From contig JBMNJJ010000002.1 of NCBI GenBank assembly GCA_050951605.1, forward strand, positions 124,001 to 188,000: a stretch of DNA of 64,000 bases. Reading direction: 5' to 3'. The stretch comes from DUTS01 sp050951605 (GTDB taxonomy: Bacteria; Bacillota; Peptococcia; DRI-13; DTU073). Position numbers and translations under genes: made by a program. Within the stretch, counting starts at the first letter, position 1, and each line of letters opens with the position of its first letter. The notes beneath the pieces were generated by a model. It saw only the letters and a list, made by a program, of their open reading frames with translations, made no database searches and was not told the DNA's origin. This document shows, in pieces, positions 42,902-51,653 of the stretch.

Positions 42902-42906
42902 AAATA

Positions 42907-42950
42907 CTCCCTGAACATACGTTGATGTATATTATAGGGAGCTTAATTAT
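42907..42950. terminator. Weak hairpin between convergent genes
   Basis: CTCCCT (42907-42912) can pair with AGGGAG (42936-42941), with imperfect inner pairing and an AT-rich tail. It lies between island gene 8 and the end of the cyclo-ligase gene. Confidence 0.4.
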
Positions 42951-43515
42951 TACAGATATAGATTGTTGATTCGGTTATTATTATATCTATAGGTATGTCA
43001 TGTTCTGCTCTAGGGATGGTATCGAGAATTTGGAAATCGTAGGCGAGGGCAATTGTAAGACAGTCAGAACGAAGACTGGATAGAAAACGGTCAAAGTAGC
43101 CACCACCATAGCCGAGCCGGTATCCGTTATGGTCAAAAGCAAGACCGGGAAGAAGGCATAAATCTACTGAGTGCGGAGTTGTAGGACGAAGAAATTCTTG
43201 TTTTGGTTCAAGGATACCATAATTTCCTTTTGTTAACTCTTTTAAGCTTTCCAGCTTAGAAAGAATTAAGGATTTGTATGTTGTCTGGGTAACGGGAATG
43301 AGAACTTCTTTTTTTTGTCGCCAAGCATTTTTAATAAGAGGTAAGGTATCTGGTTCGTTTTTTATGGGAAGATAAGTAAGGATAATTTTTGCTGAATCAT
43401 AGGCTGGAAATAATAAAAGTTGTTTGTTGATTTGCAGGCTTTTCTTTTTTACTTCTATTAACGAGAGCTTTTCTCGTTTTTTTAGCATTTCTTGGCGTAA
43501 ATCTTTTTTATTCAT
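42943..43515 (-). CDS. 5-formyltetrahydrofolate cyclo-ligase
   Basis: This ATP-dependent enzyme converts 5-formyl-THF to 5,10-methenyl-THF, returning it to the one-carbon pool. The 190-residue protein starts KKDLRQEMLKKREKLS and has the hallmark LPGLAFDHNGYRLGYGGG followed by YFDRFL, which shapes the ATP and folate site. It reads opposite to its neighbours and stands alone, convergent with the charged-protein island. Confidence 0.93.
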   Translation of the reverse strand: MNKKDLRQEMLKKREKLSLIEVKKKSLQINKQLLLFPAYDSAKIILTYLPIKNEPDTLPLIKNAWRQKKEVLIPVTQTTYKSLILSKLESLKELTKGNYGILEPKQEFLRPTTPHSVDLCLLPGLAFDHNGYRLGYGGGYFDRFLSSLRSDCLTIALAYDFQILDTIPRAEHDIPIDIIITESTIYICNN

Positions 43516-43741
43516 TTTTTCACCTTCTTTAATTCTTCAGTTTATTATATCATGGTTTAAGGGATAGAGTTTATTTGTGTATAAAGAGTGGTTTAAGTGG
43601 AGATATTTTTAATGTAAAAGCAGATGAAGGTTAATTTTATTATTTGTATTAAATTAAGTAGGAAAAGGAAGTAAAAACGAGATATTAGCGAATATATAAA
43701 AATAACGAAAGGTAGTTTTTAAAAACAGCAATATATGAAAG

Positions 43742-43770
43742 TTGCCTTCTTTATGTGCCTTTACTATTAT
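43742..43770 (+). promoter_or_regulatory. groESL sigma-A promoter
   Basis: TTGCCT (43742-43747) and TATTAT (43765-43770) are 17 bp apart. The CIRCE operator lies just downstream, around the expected transcription start. Confidence 0.7.
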
Positions 43771-43782
43771 TAATAATAAGTG

Positions 43783-43809
43783 TTAGCACTCGCTAGCATA
43801 GAGTGCTAA
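43783..43809 (+). promoter_or_regulatory. CIRCE operator (HrcA binding site)
   Basis: A perfect match to the consensus TTAGCACTC, nine bases, GAGTGCTAA. The HrcA repressor binds this site and is released on heat stress, so groES-groEL is under class I heat-shock control here. The rest of the 324-bp gap upstream of groES shows only the promoter and AT-rich sequence. Confidence 0.97.
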
Positions 43810-43839
43810 CAAAATAAAAAATTTAAGGAGGTTGTTAAA

Positions 43840-44124
43840 ATGAGTATTAAGCCTCTTGGCGACAAAGTTGTAATTAAACCATTAGACCAGGAAGAAAAAA
43901 CAAAGAGTGGTATTGTTCTTCCGGATACAGCCAAGGAAAAGCCTCAGCAAGGTGAGATCATAGCTGTGGGGTCGGGTAGAACATTAGAAAATGGTCAAAA
44001 AGTACCACTGGAAGTAAAGGTAGGCGACAAAGTAATTTTCTCTAAATATGCTGGGACTGAAATTAAAATTAAAGAACAAGACCTTTTAATTCTTAGCGAA
44101 AGAGATATTCACGCGATTATTTAA
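43840..44124 (+). CDS. groES: Co-chaperonin GroES
   Basis: The 94-residue GroES caps the GroEL cage. It has KPLGDKVVIKPLDQEEKTKSG at the start of the fold (roof and mobile loop, GIVLPDTAKEKPQQG) and VIFSKYAGTEIKI in the second half. AAGGAGG precedes the ATG. It lies under CIRCE, and groEL follows 30 bp later. Confidence 0.98.
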   Translation: MSIKPLGDKVVIKPLDQEEKTKSGIVLPDTAKEKPQQGEIIAVGSGRTLENGQKVPLEVKVGDKVIFSKYAGTEIKIKEQDLLILSERDIHAII

Positions 44125-44154
44125 AGAGTAAGTTAATTTTAGGAGGGAAAGAAA

Positions 44155-45780
44155 ATGGCGAAGGAAATTATCTTTGGCGAAGAGGCTAGAAAAGGGTTGG
44201 AAAAAGGTGTTAATGCCTTAGCCGAAGCTGTAAAAGTAACTTTAGGGCCCAAAGGACGTAATGTTGTTTTAGATAGAAAATTTGGGACTCCCGCAATTAC
44301 TAATGATGGTGTGACTATAGCTAGGGAAATAGACCTAGAGGATCGTTATGAAAATATGGGAGCTCAGTTAGTAAAGGAAGTTGCGACGAAAACTAACGAT
44401 GTTGCAGGTGACGGAACTACTACAGCAACTTTGCTGGCCCAAGCAATAATTCGTGAAGGGCTAAAGAACGTGGCTGCCGGGGCTAATCCGATGATTTTGA
44501 AAAAGGGAATTGAAAAAGCTGTAAATGCTACTGTAGAAGAGATTCAAAGGATATCTGAACCAGTTGAATCCAAGGCTGCTATTGCGCAGGTAGCTTCTGT
44601 TTCTGCTGATGACTCCGAAATCGGTGACCTTATTGCTGAAGCTATGGAAACCGTAGGTAATGATGGTGTGATTACGGTAGAAGAATCGCAAGGTATGGGG
44701 ACAACATTGGATGTTGTGGAAGGGATGCAGTTTGATCGGGGATACATATCTCCTTATATGATTACAGATACGGATAAGATGGAAGCTGACCTTACAGACC
44801 CCTATATTTTGCTTACAGATAAGAAAATCGCTGCGATTCAGGATATTCTTCCGGTGTTGGAAAAAGTGGTACAGTCCGGTAAACCATTATTGATTGTTGC
44901 TGAAGATGTTGAAGGGGAAGCTTTGGCTACATTAGTTGTCAATAAATTACGGGGAACTTTTACTTGTGTAGCAGTAAAAGCACCCGGTTTTGGTGAACGC
45001 CGTAAAGCTATGTTGGAGGACATTGCCGTTCTTACCGGAGGACAAGTAATTAGTGAAGATGTTGGCTTGAAATTAGAAAATACGACAATCGATATGCTTG
45101 GTCAAGCGGCTAAAGTTAAAATTACAAAAGAAGAAACGACGATTGTAGAAGGTCGTGGTAATAAGCAGGCAATTGAAGGACGTATTGCTCAAATTCGTAA
45201 GCAGTTAGAAGATACTACTTCTGAATTTGATAAAGAAAAATTCCAGGAGCGTTTGGCTAAACTTGCCGGTGGTGTAGCTGTGATTCAAGTTGGTGCGGCT
45301 ACAGAAACCGAATTGAAAGAAAGAAAAAGTCGGATTGAAGATGCTTTAGCAGCTACTCGTGCTGCTGTTGAAGAAGGTATTGTAGCCGGTGGTGGAGCTG
45401 CTTTTATTGAAAGCCTCGCTGCCTTGGAAAATCTTACGGTAAGTAACCCTGATGAAATGACAGGTGTAAATATTATTAAGAAAGCTTTAGAAGAACCAAT
45501 TAAGCAGATCGCTTGTAATGCAGGAGTAGAAGGTTCTGTTGTTGTGGAAAAAGTAAAAGAAGCTGGTAAAAAAGGCTATGGCTTTAATGCCTTGCAGGGC
45601 ACCTATGAGAATATGATCGAAGCAGGTATTGTAGATCCGGCTAAGGTAACGCGTAGTGCTTTACAAAATGCTGCTTCTATTGCGGGGATGTTACTTACTA
45701 CAGAATGTCTGGTAGTAGATTTACCAGAGGAAAATCCAGCTGGTCCTGGGATGCCTCCCAATATGGGAGGGATGATGTAA
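44155..45780 (+). CDS. groEL: Chaperonin GroEL
   Basis: The 541-residue GroEL folds proteins in an ATP-driven double ring. VTLGPKGRNVVLD and NDGVTIAREI lie in the nucleotide-binding equatorial domain, VAGDGTTTATLLAQ carries the catalytic Asp, and AAVEEGIVAGGGAA is the PROSITE signature. The protein ends with the usual Gly-Met tail (MPPNMGGMM). Translation starts behind AGGAGG, and a terminator follows. Confidence 0.98.
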   Translation: MAKEIIFGEEARKGLEKGVNALAEAVKVTLGPKGRNVVLDRKFGTPAITNDGVTIAREIDLEDRYENMGAQLVKEVATKTNDVAGDGTTTATLLAQAIIREGLKNVAAGANPMILKKGIEKAVNATVEEIQRISEPVESKAAIAQVASVSADDSEIGDLIAEAMETVGNDGVITVEESQGMGTTLDVVEGMQFDRGYISPYMITDTDKMEADLTDPYILLTDKKIAAIQDILPVLEKVVQSGKPLLIVAEDVEGEALATLVVNKLRGTFTCVAVKAPGFGERRKAMLEDIAVLTGGQVISEDVGLKLENTTIDMLGQAAKVKITKEETTIVEGRGNKQAIEGRIAQIRKQLEDTTSEFDKEKFQERLAKLAGGVAVIQVGAATETELKERKSRIEDALAATRAAVEEGIVAGGGAAFIESLAALENLTVSNPDEMTGVNIIKKALEEPIKQIACNAGVEGSVVVEKVKEAGKKGYGFNALQGTYENMIEAGIVDPAKVTRSALQNAASIAGMLLTTECLVVDLPEENPAGPGMPPNMGGMM

Positions 45781-45814
45781 ATCTGCATCTCCCATTAAAA
45801 GGTAACAATAAAAA

Positions 45815-45849
45815 GGAGCTTGATTCTATGGAATCGGGCTTCTTTTTTA
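45815..45849 (+). terminator. groESL terminator
   Basis: AGCTTGATTC (45817-45826) pairs with GAATCGGGCT (45831-45840) around a TATG loop, followed by TCTTTTTT. Confidence 0.85.
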
Positions 45850-45993
45850 CTTTTATGACTTATTATTAAATAAATTATATAAAAATTGAGATTCTTGCAG
45901 GAAATTATAAGAATCAACAGAAATATATAATTATCGAATATATTTTTTACAAAGTACGTATTTTGTAAACATAAATGAAAGGAAGATTGAATT

Positions 45994-46851
45994 ATGCAGG
46001 AATTTACTATGTTAGATTATTTAGTTAAAGTGAGTCCGTTTATAAATCAGTTTACACAGGCTGATATGGGGGTAGCAGTTTGTGACAAAGAAAAGTGGCT
46101 TGTTTATACACCAGCTCATTCTTTAGACCTTAAGGTAAAAGTGGGCGATCCTGTTTTGGCGGGTGGAGCTGCTTATTTTGCTATGCGCAAAAAGGAAAGA
46201 GTTGTTATAGAAGTTGACGAAAGCTTATATGGTACTTCTTATATAGCTGTTGGGTATCCGCTTATAGATAGTGAAGGAGAAGTGCAAGGGGCTATTGTCA
46301 CTTCTGAGAATTTGCAGCGTAAAGAAATGTTAGTTGATACAGCAAGAGAAATTCAAGGTTTTTTACAAAACATTCAGGGTTCTATTCAAGAAATTGCGGC
46401 TGAAGCGGAAGAATTATCTGCAACCAGTGAGGAATTAAGGTCTGTAACGGAAGATGCTACGGTAAAAGTGGAATCGACTGCCGGGATTCTTGATACGGTT
46501 AAACAAATTGCCAAGCGAACAAATTTAATTGGGCTTAATGCCTCGATTGAGGCGGCACGAGTTGGTGAGTATGGGCGAGGGTTTAATGTTGTTGCTAATG
46601 AAGTACGTAATCTTTCCCAGATGACCAATAATTCAACGGCAGAAATCGGTCGTATAATTAATTTAATTAAAGAAGCGATTAATTCTATAGATAATGCTAC
46701 ACAGATGGTTAGTGAAGTTTCCCAGTCGCAAGCAGAAAAACTTTCTGGAATCAATGCTATTTTAGAGGAGTTTAGGAGAATGGCGGATAAGCTTGTACAG
46801 GCTGCGGATAAATTGCTTGAAAATACTTCGCAAAAAAAGCTTAGAAGTTAA
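45994..46851 (+). CDS. Soluble methyl-accepting chemotaxis-type signalling protein
   Basis: A 285-residue protein with no membrane helix. Residues 1-110 form a small sensor domain of unclear type (MGVAVCDKEKWLVYTP, then YIAVGYPLIDSEGEVQGAIV). After a coiled coil, residues about 165-205 match the MCP tip (RTNLIGLNASIEAARVGE, then GRGFNVVANEVRNLS), which binds CheA and CheW. The signalling coil is short. It probably senses a cytoplasmic cue; the ligand is unknown. Confidence 0.85.
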   Translation: MQEFTMLDYLVKVSPFINQFTQADMGVAVCDKEKWLVYTPAHSLDLKVKVGDPVLAGGAAYFAMRKKERVVIEVDESLYGTSYIAVGYPLIDSEGEVQGAIVTSENLQRKEMLVDTAREIQGFLQNIQGSIQEIAAEAEELSATSEELRSVTEDATVKVESTAGILDTVKQIAKRTNLIGLNASIEAARVGEYGRGFNVVANEVRNLSQMTNNSTAEIGRIINLIKEAINSIDNATQMVSEVSQSQAEKLSGINAILEEFRRMADKLVQAADKLLENTSQKKLRS

Positions 46852-46865
46852 TAGTTTAATGCAAC

Positions 46866-46908
46866 AAACCTCCTTTTTAGGGCATACTATAAAGACGAAA
46901 GGAGGTTT
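46866..46908 (+). promoter_or_regulatory. Hairpin sequestering the next ribosome site
   Basis: AAACCTCCTTT (46866-46876) is perfectly complementary to AAAGGAGGTTT (46898-46908), and the latter holds the ribosome site of the CBS gene (ATG 46912). The T-run makes it look like a terminator as well. The loop contains a possible -10 (TACTATAAA), so transcripts starting there would escape the hairpin. Confidence 0.6.
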
Positions 46909-46911
46909 TTT

Positions 46912-47343
46912 ATGAAGTTAAAAGAGATTATGACTGAAGATGTAATTGCGGTTTCGCCAGATACATCAATTTTTGATGTTGCTCAGATTATGAAGGACAA
47001 AAATATTGGTTCTGTTCCTGTTTGTAAGGAAAATATGGATGTGGAAGGAATTGTTACTGACCGTGACATTGTGTTGAGGGTAGTTTGTGCAGAAAAAGAC
47101 CCTAAAATGATTAAGTGTGAAGATATTATGACTGATAGGTTGGTTGTGGGTAAAACAGATATGGAAGTGGAATCTGCATTAGAGTTGATGGGGGATATGA
47201 AAGTACGACGTTTACCGGTTGTAGAAAACGGGAAATTAGTAGGTTTTGTTTCTTTAGGAGATATGGCGGTAAATAATCATTTTAATCGCGGCTCTGAAGA
47301 AGCTTTATCAGAGATTTCCACTCCGAGCAGTCCGTTAATGTAA
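46912..47343 (+). CDS. CBS-domain pair protein
   Basis: A 143-residue protein consisting of two CBS motifs (KEIMTEDVIAVSPDTSIF with GIVTDRDIVLRV, then DIMTDRLVVGKTDMEVE with GFVSLGDMAV). Such stand-alone pairs bind adenine nucleotides and act as energy sensors, but the partner here is unknown. Its ribosome site AAAGGAGG lies within a perfect 11-bp stem with upstream sequence. Confidence 0.9.
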   Translation: MKLKEIMTEDVIAVSPDTSIFDVAQIMKDKNIGSVPVCKENMDVEGIVTDRDIVLRVVCAEKDPKMIKCEDIMTDRLVVGKTDMEVESALELMGDMKVRRLPVVENGKLVGFVSLGDMAVNNHFNRGSEEALSEISTPSSPLM

Positions 47344-47518
47344 TTAATAATATATTTATAAACTTAAAGTATATTTTGTGATTATGTAATAAATTTCAAA
47401 ATGTGCTTTAAGTTTTCTTTTTTCTTTTATATAGTTTAATTATCTAAAGGAAATTGTCTAACGATGTAGAAGAAAAGTTAAGTGTATGTTTAATTTAGGG
47501 AGAGGAGATAAAATTTAG

Positions 47519-49927
47519 ATGAATAAATATGAGTTAAAACCGGAACAATTACGCAAAACGTGTGATTGTAGTATTTTTTCTTTCGAGTCAACTGCAGATA
47601 TCTCCCCTCTGGAAGGGATTATTGGTCAGGAAAGAGGGGTAAGAGCGTTAGAGTTCGGGCTAAAGGTTAATAAACATGGTTATAATATTTTTATAGCAGG
47701 AGTAACAGGTACGGGGCGAAGTAGTTACACGAGTTCTTTGGTGAACAATGTTGCTGCAATGGGAGAAAGTCCTTCAGATTGGTGTTATCTTTATAATTTT
47801 GATAATCCGGATCAGCCTAAGGCAGTTTCTTTTGCGCCGGGTAAAGCGGTAGAATTTCAGAAAGATATTCAAGAATTATTGTCTAAGGTGATTTTGGAAA
47901 TACCTTTAGCGTTAGAATCTGATGAACATCAAAAAGCTAAAACAGTTCTTTTGCAGAAACTTCAGGTAAAGCAAAATGAAGTACAAGCATATATCAATAA
48001 TACTTCTAAAGAATTAGGCTTTGCTTTAAAGTCTGCCGATAAAGGCTTAGTAACTATTCCTTTAAATAATGAAGGTAAGCCAATGGATGAAGAAGAGTTT
48101 CAAAATCTTTATAAAGAAAAAAAGGATATTATTGATGAGAATTCTAAAAAACTAAATCTATTACTTTTAGAAGCTTTTAAAAAATTACGTGAGTTTGAAA
48201 GGGAAATTGAAAAGGAAGTAGAAAAACTTGAAAACAAAATTATTTTAAATAATATTGAGCATTTTTTTCAGAAGTTAACATTAAAGTATTCTGCACATTC
48301 TGCAGCTAAGGAGTATTTAGAAAGTATTAAAAAAGATGTACTTAAAAATGCTAGAGACTTTAAAGATAAGGAAAACAAGATAGGTTCAGAATTTTTCTTT
48401 TTACAGGAAAATCGTTCAAAAAGTCTTTTACGTAAGTATCAAGTTAATGTTCTGATCGATAATAGTAAAACACAGGGAGCGCCCGTTGTTGTAGAAACAA
48501 ATCCCACTTATTATAATCTTTTAGGTCGTGTAGAGTATGAAAGTCATTTAGGAGTTTTGAAAACGGATTTTATGAAAATAAAGGCCGGGTCATTACATCA
48601 AGCTAATGGGGGATATTTAATTCTTAGGTGCCGGGATATTCTTACTAGCCCTCTTTGTTGGGATGGTTTAAAAAGAGCGTTAAAAACAAATGAAATTCAG
48701 ATAGAAAGTATTGGACATCAGTTAGGAGCTATTGCTACGTCTTCTTTAAAGCCGGAACCTATTCCTTTGGATATTAAAGTAATTATTATTGGCAGTCATT
48801 TTGATTATCAAATGCTTTATTATTATGATGAAGACTTCCGGAAGCTTTTCAAAATTATGGTTGATTTTGATGTGGAGATGGAGCGCTCTGAGGAACATAC
48901 ATATAAATTGGCGCGCTTTATTAGTGACCATTGTGAGAAAGAAAATTTAAAGCATTTTACTAGAGAAGCAGTAGGTCAGATTGTAGAATATAGTTCCCGT
49001 TTGGCAGATAGTCAAGGGAAATTATCTACACGTTTTAATGAATTGGTGGAAATTATTTATGAGGCCGATACTTGGGCTAGTTTAGAGAAATGTTCTTTAG
49101 TAACAGCAGAACACGTAAAAAAGGCGATTCGAGAAAAAGTTTATCGTTCTAATAAGTATGAACAGAAACTTCTGGAAATGATGAATGAGGGGCAACTACT
49201 TATCGATATAGATCAAAAGGTAGTAGGTCAGGTTAATGGAATTGCGGTACTGGATACAGGAAATTATACTTTTGGTAAACCTAATAAGATTACGGTAAAT
49301 ACATTTTTAGGTCGTAAAGGAATTATTAATATTGAACGGGAAGTAAAAATGAGTGGGGCCTTACATGATAAAGGTGTTTTAATTCTTAGTGGTTATCTAG
49401 GGATAAAGTTTGGTCAAAAATGTCCTGTTTCTTTTTCGGCTAGTATCTGTTTTGAACAGTTATATAGCGGTATAGATGGAGATAGTGCTTCAAGTGCTGA
49501 ATTATATGCACTACTTTCGAGTCTATCTGATTTACCTATTGATCAAGGTATTGCTGTAACCGGGTCTATCAACCAAAAAGGTTTTATTCAGCCTATTGGT
49601 GGTGTTAATCAGAAAATAGAGGGTTTTTATCAAGTTTGTAAAGCGAAGGGTCTTACAGGAAGGCAGGGCGTGATTATTCCGTATCAAAATAAAGTTAATT
49701 TGATGCTTGATGAAGAAGTGGTTACGGCAGTAAAAGAAGGTTCTTTTCATCTTTATGCGGTGAAAACCGTGGAAGAAGGGATTGAAATTCTTACAGGTGT
49801 TCCTGCCGGTATTGCAGATGAGCAAGGGAATTATTGTGCCGATACTGTTTTTGGTAGGATTCAGAAAAAATTAAAGGAATATTATTCTGTAGTTAAAGAA
49901 GAGCAAGATGATTGCAAAAAATCATAA
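47519..49927 (+). CDS. Lon-like ATP-dependent protease (AAA_32 / LonB-related)
   Basis: An 802-residue protein. The N-terminal AAA_32-type ATPase has a Walker A-like GVTGTGRSS, with Arg where Lys is usual, and a long helical insertion at about 110-300. The C-terminal Lon protease domain has the catalytic Ser in DGDSASSAELYALL and the Lys in IGGVNQKIEGF. Family members degrade or remodel unfolded proteins. It is a single gene with its own ribosome site (AGAGGAG). Confidence 0.9.
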   Translation: MNKYELKPEQLRKTCDCSIFSFESTADISPLEGIIGQERGVRALEFGLKVNKHGYNIFIAGVTGTGRSSYTSSLVNNVAAMGESPSDWCYLYNFDNPDQPKAVSFAPGKAVEFQKDIQELLSKVILEIPLALESDEHQKAKTVLLQKLQVKQNEVQAYINNTSKELGFALKSADKGLVTIPLNNEGKPMDEEEFQNLYKEKKDIIDENSKKLNLLLLEAFKKLREFEREIEKEVEKLENKIILNNIEHFFQKLTLKYSAHSAAKEYLESIKKDVLKNARDFKDKENKIGSEFFFLQENRSKSLLRKYQVNVLIDNSKTQGAPVVVETNPTYYNLLGRVEYESHLGVLKTDFMKIKAGSLHQANGGYLILRCRDILTSPLCWDGLKRALKTNEIQIESIGHQLGAIATSSLKPEPIPLDIKVIIIGSHFDYQMLYYYDEDFRKLFKIMVDFDVEMERSEEHTYKLARFISDHCEKENLKHFTREAVGQIVEYSSRLADSQGKLSTRFNELVEIIYEADTWASLEKCSLVTAEHVKKAIREKVYRSNKYEQKLLEMMNEGQLLIDIDQKVVGQVNGIAVLDTGNYTFGKPNKITVNTFLGRKGIINIEREVKMSGALHDKGVLILSGYLGIKFGQKCPVSFSASICFEQLYSGIDGDSASSAELYALLSSLSDLPIDQGIAVTGSINQKGFIQPIGGVNQKIEGFYQVCKAKGLTGRQGVIIPYQNKVNLMLDEEVVTAVKEGSFHLYAVKTVEEGIEILTGVPAGIADEQGNYCADTVFGRIQKKLKEYYSVVKEEQDDCKKS

Positions 49928-50000
49928 AAAATTCGTGTCATATTACTTTACTTTTCATCGTAAAGATAAGATAGGAAAGCATTGATGGGAAGTGAGTAAT

Positions 50001-50702
50001 ATGAAGTTCAATTTCAAAAGTATTAAATGGAAGTGGCTTGTTTTTATTTTATTGGTCATTATTTTTCTTTATGGGGTTGTATATTTTTATCAGGAGGTTA
50101 AAAAACTTCCTCCTCAAGAAGCGGTTAAACAGGGTTTGCTTAATACTTTACAGGCGCAGAGTTATCGTTTTCGGGTGATAGCGAGTCGTTCACTTGAGGG
50201 GAAGGAAGTAATTCTATCTGACTTGTATGGTGAGAAAAATTCACAAGGGATATATTTGCAGGGAACACTGCCTTTAATTAAAGCAGATGTGGAGATATAC
50301 TATTTGGAGGATACTATCTATAGAAGAGATCCTTTTACTAAAGGCTGGGTAGTAGTTCCTACAGGTGGCCGAGTGGGAATTGAGCAGTTAATTGCAGAAT
50401 TAAATCCGTTAGGTATTTTTGATTTCTCTGATGATAATTTTACTGTTAGGTATACAGGTACTGAAAGGGTGGCGAAGAAAAAGTGTTGGATTTATGAGGT
50501 AATGACGAGGGGAGAGAATAAGTATTTAGAACTTTTTTGGCAGGACTTTAATTATATTTTATGGGTAGATAAAAAAGAGGGTTTTATTCGAAGAGCACAG
50601 ATTTCTGCGGAGCATCGGGATAATTCTCAACATAATTTAAAGATTGTTTTTTCTCTCGAGGATTATAATCTACCGCTAGAGCTAAAACCACCGGTTGAGT
50701 AA
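50001..50702 (+). CDS. Membrane-anchored protein of unknown function (LolA/LppX-like fold suspected)
   Basis: A 233-residue protein with a single N-terminal membrane helix (WLVFILLVIIFLYGVVYFY) and an extracytoplasmic domain with strand-rich text (YRFRVIASRSLEG, VEIYYLEDTIYRRDP, then IYEVMTRGENKYLELFW). The pattern recalls LolA/LppX-type lipid-binding folds, but no lipobox cysteine is present. GTG 49992 is an alternative start. It precedes hpt closely. Confidence 0.75.
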   Translation: MKFNFKSIKWKWLVFILLVIIFLYGVVYFYQEVKKLPPQEAVKQGLLNTLQAQSYRFRVIASRSLEGKEVILSDLYGEKNSQGIYLQGTLPLIKADVEIYYLEDTIYRRDPFTKGWVVVPTGGRVGIEQLIAELNPLGIFDFSDDNFTVRYTGTERVAKKKCWIYEVMTRGENKYLELFWQDFNYILWVDKKEGFIRRAQISAEHRDNSQHNLKIVFSLEDYNLPLELKPPVE

Positions 50703-50745
50703 AAGTCGTGGACAAGGGTTGAAGTTTAGAAAGGGGTTAACAATA

Positions 50746-51270
50746 ATGCATCAGCATCTTGAAAAAATTCTTTTTTCGGAGAAACAATTGCAAAGTAAAG
50801 TACATGAATTAGGAGCCAGTATTTCTTCCGATTATCAGAAAAAAAATTTAGTTGTTGTCGGTGTTTTGAAAGGAGCTGTTGTTTTTCTTGCTGATTTAAT
50901 AAGGGAGATTAAGGTTCCTTTGTCATTAGATTTTATGGTTACTTCTAGTTACGGAATGTCTACTCATGCTTCCGGGGTGGTACGTATTCTTAAAGATTTA
51001 GATGAAGACATTGCCGGTAAGGATGTTTTAATAGTTGAGGATATTATTGATACAGGGTTAACTTTAAGTTATTTAAAAGATAATTTATTAGCACGCGGTC
51101 CGGCTAGTTTGAAAATCTGTACACTTTTGGATAAACCGGTACGCAGAAAAGTAGTTTTGCTTCCTGATTATAAGGGGTATGATATCCCTGATGAATTTGT
51201 GGTAGGTTATGGTCTCGATTATGGGGAAAGGTACAGGAATTTACCTTATATTGGTGTGCTGAAAGCCTGA
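50746..51270 (+). CDS. hpt: Hypoxanthine phosphoribosyltransferase
   Basis: Purine salvage: it joins hypoxanthine or guanine to PRPP, giving IMP or GMP. The 174-residue protein has the PRPP loop VLIVEDIIDTGLTLSYL, the early LVVVGVLKGAVVFLADL, and DEFVVGYGLDYGERYRN. I choose ATG 50746 (MHQHLEKILFSEKQL) behind AAAGGGG. The frame is open to 50695, but that part overlaps the previous gene. A guaA gene follows. Confidence 0.94.
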   Translation: MHQHLEKILFSEKQLQSKVHELGASISSDYQKKNLVVVGVLKGAVVFLADLIREIKVPLSLDFMVTSSYGMSTHASGVVRILKDLDEDIAGKDVLIVEDIIDTGLTLSYLKDNLLARGPASLKICTLLDKPVRRKVVLLPDYKGYDIPDEFVVGYGLDYGERYRNLPYIGVLKA

Positions 51271-51321
51271 ATATTATCAAGACTAATTTAGAAGAAACTT
51301 AATAAGGTGAGGGGATTTTAT

Positions 51322-51653
51322 TTGCATAAACATGAAACGGTTCTTATTTTAGATTTCGATGGTCAACATAATCAAATTGTTGCTCGTAAGATTCGTGAGC
51401 TAGGGGTATATTCTGAAGTTCTTCCCTTATGATATATCTATGGAAAAAGTAATTGCCAAAAAGCCCCAAGGGATTATTTTAGCTGCCGGAGCAGATGGTG
51501 AGCCAGCTGACCGAAAATGTGGCTAGAAGTGGAGTCGGAGCTTTTGCAGTTGGCTATCCCGACTTCTTGTGGTGAGGGAGCAGGTGGAAAAGGAGATAGA
51601 GGTCTTTAAAGAACTTTCTTTTTAAGCAATGCCATTGTTCCGGGGAGTGGTCG
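51322..51653 (+). pseudogene. guaA: Decayed glutaminase half of GMP synthase
   Basis: From TTG 51322 the frame reads HKHETVLILDFDGQHNQIV and RKIRELGVYSEVLP, typical of the GuaA start, then hits TGA at 51430. Shifting frame by one base continues the homology (YDISMEKVIAKKPQGIILA) to a second stop. Further scraps (ESELLQLAIPTSCG, and NFLFKQCHCSGEWS just before 51654) show that the central part with the catalytic Cys, His and Glu is lost. At least one frameshift and large deletions are needed to explain this. Confidence 0.85.

Noticed and set aside
37980..42910. Integron attC-like sites at island gene ends (CGTTGAT, CGTTAAC)
   Set aside because: They do not fit the GTTRRRY core, lack paired inner boxes, and no integrase is present; C-terminal conservation explains them better.
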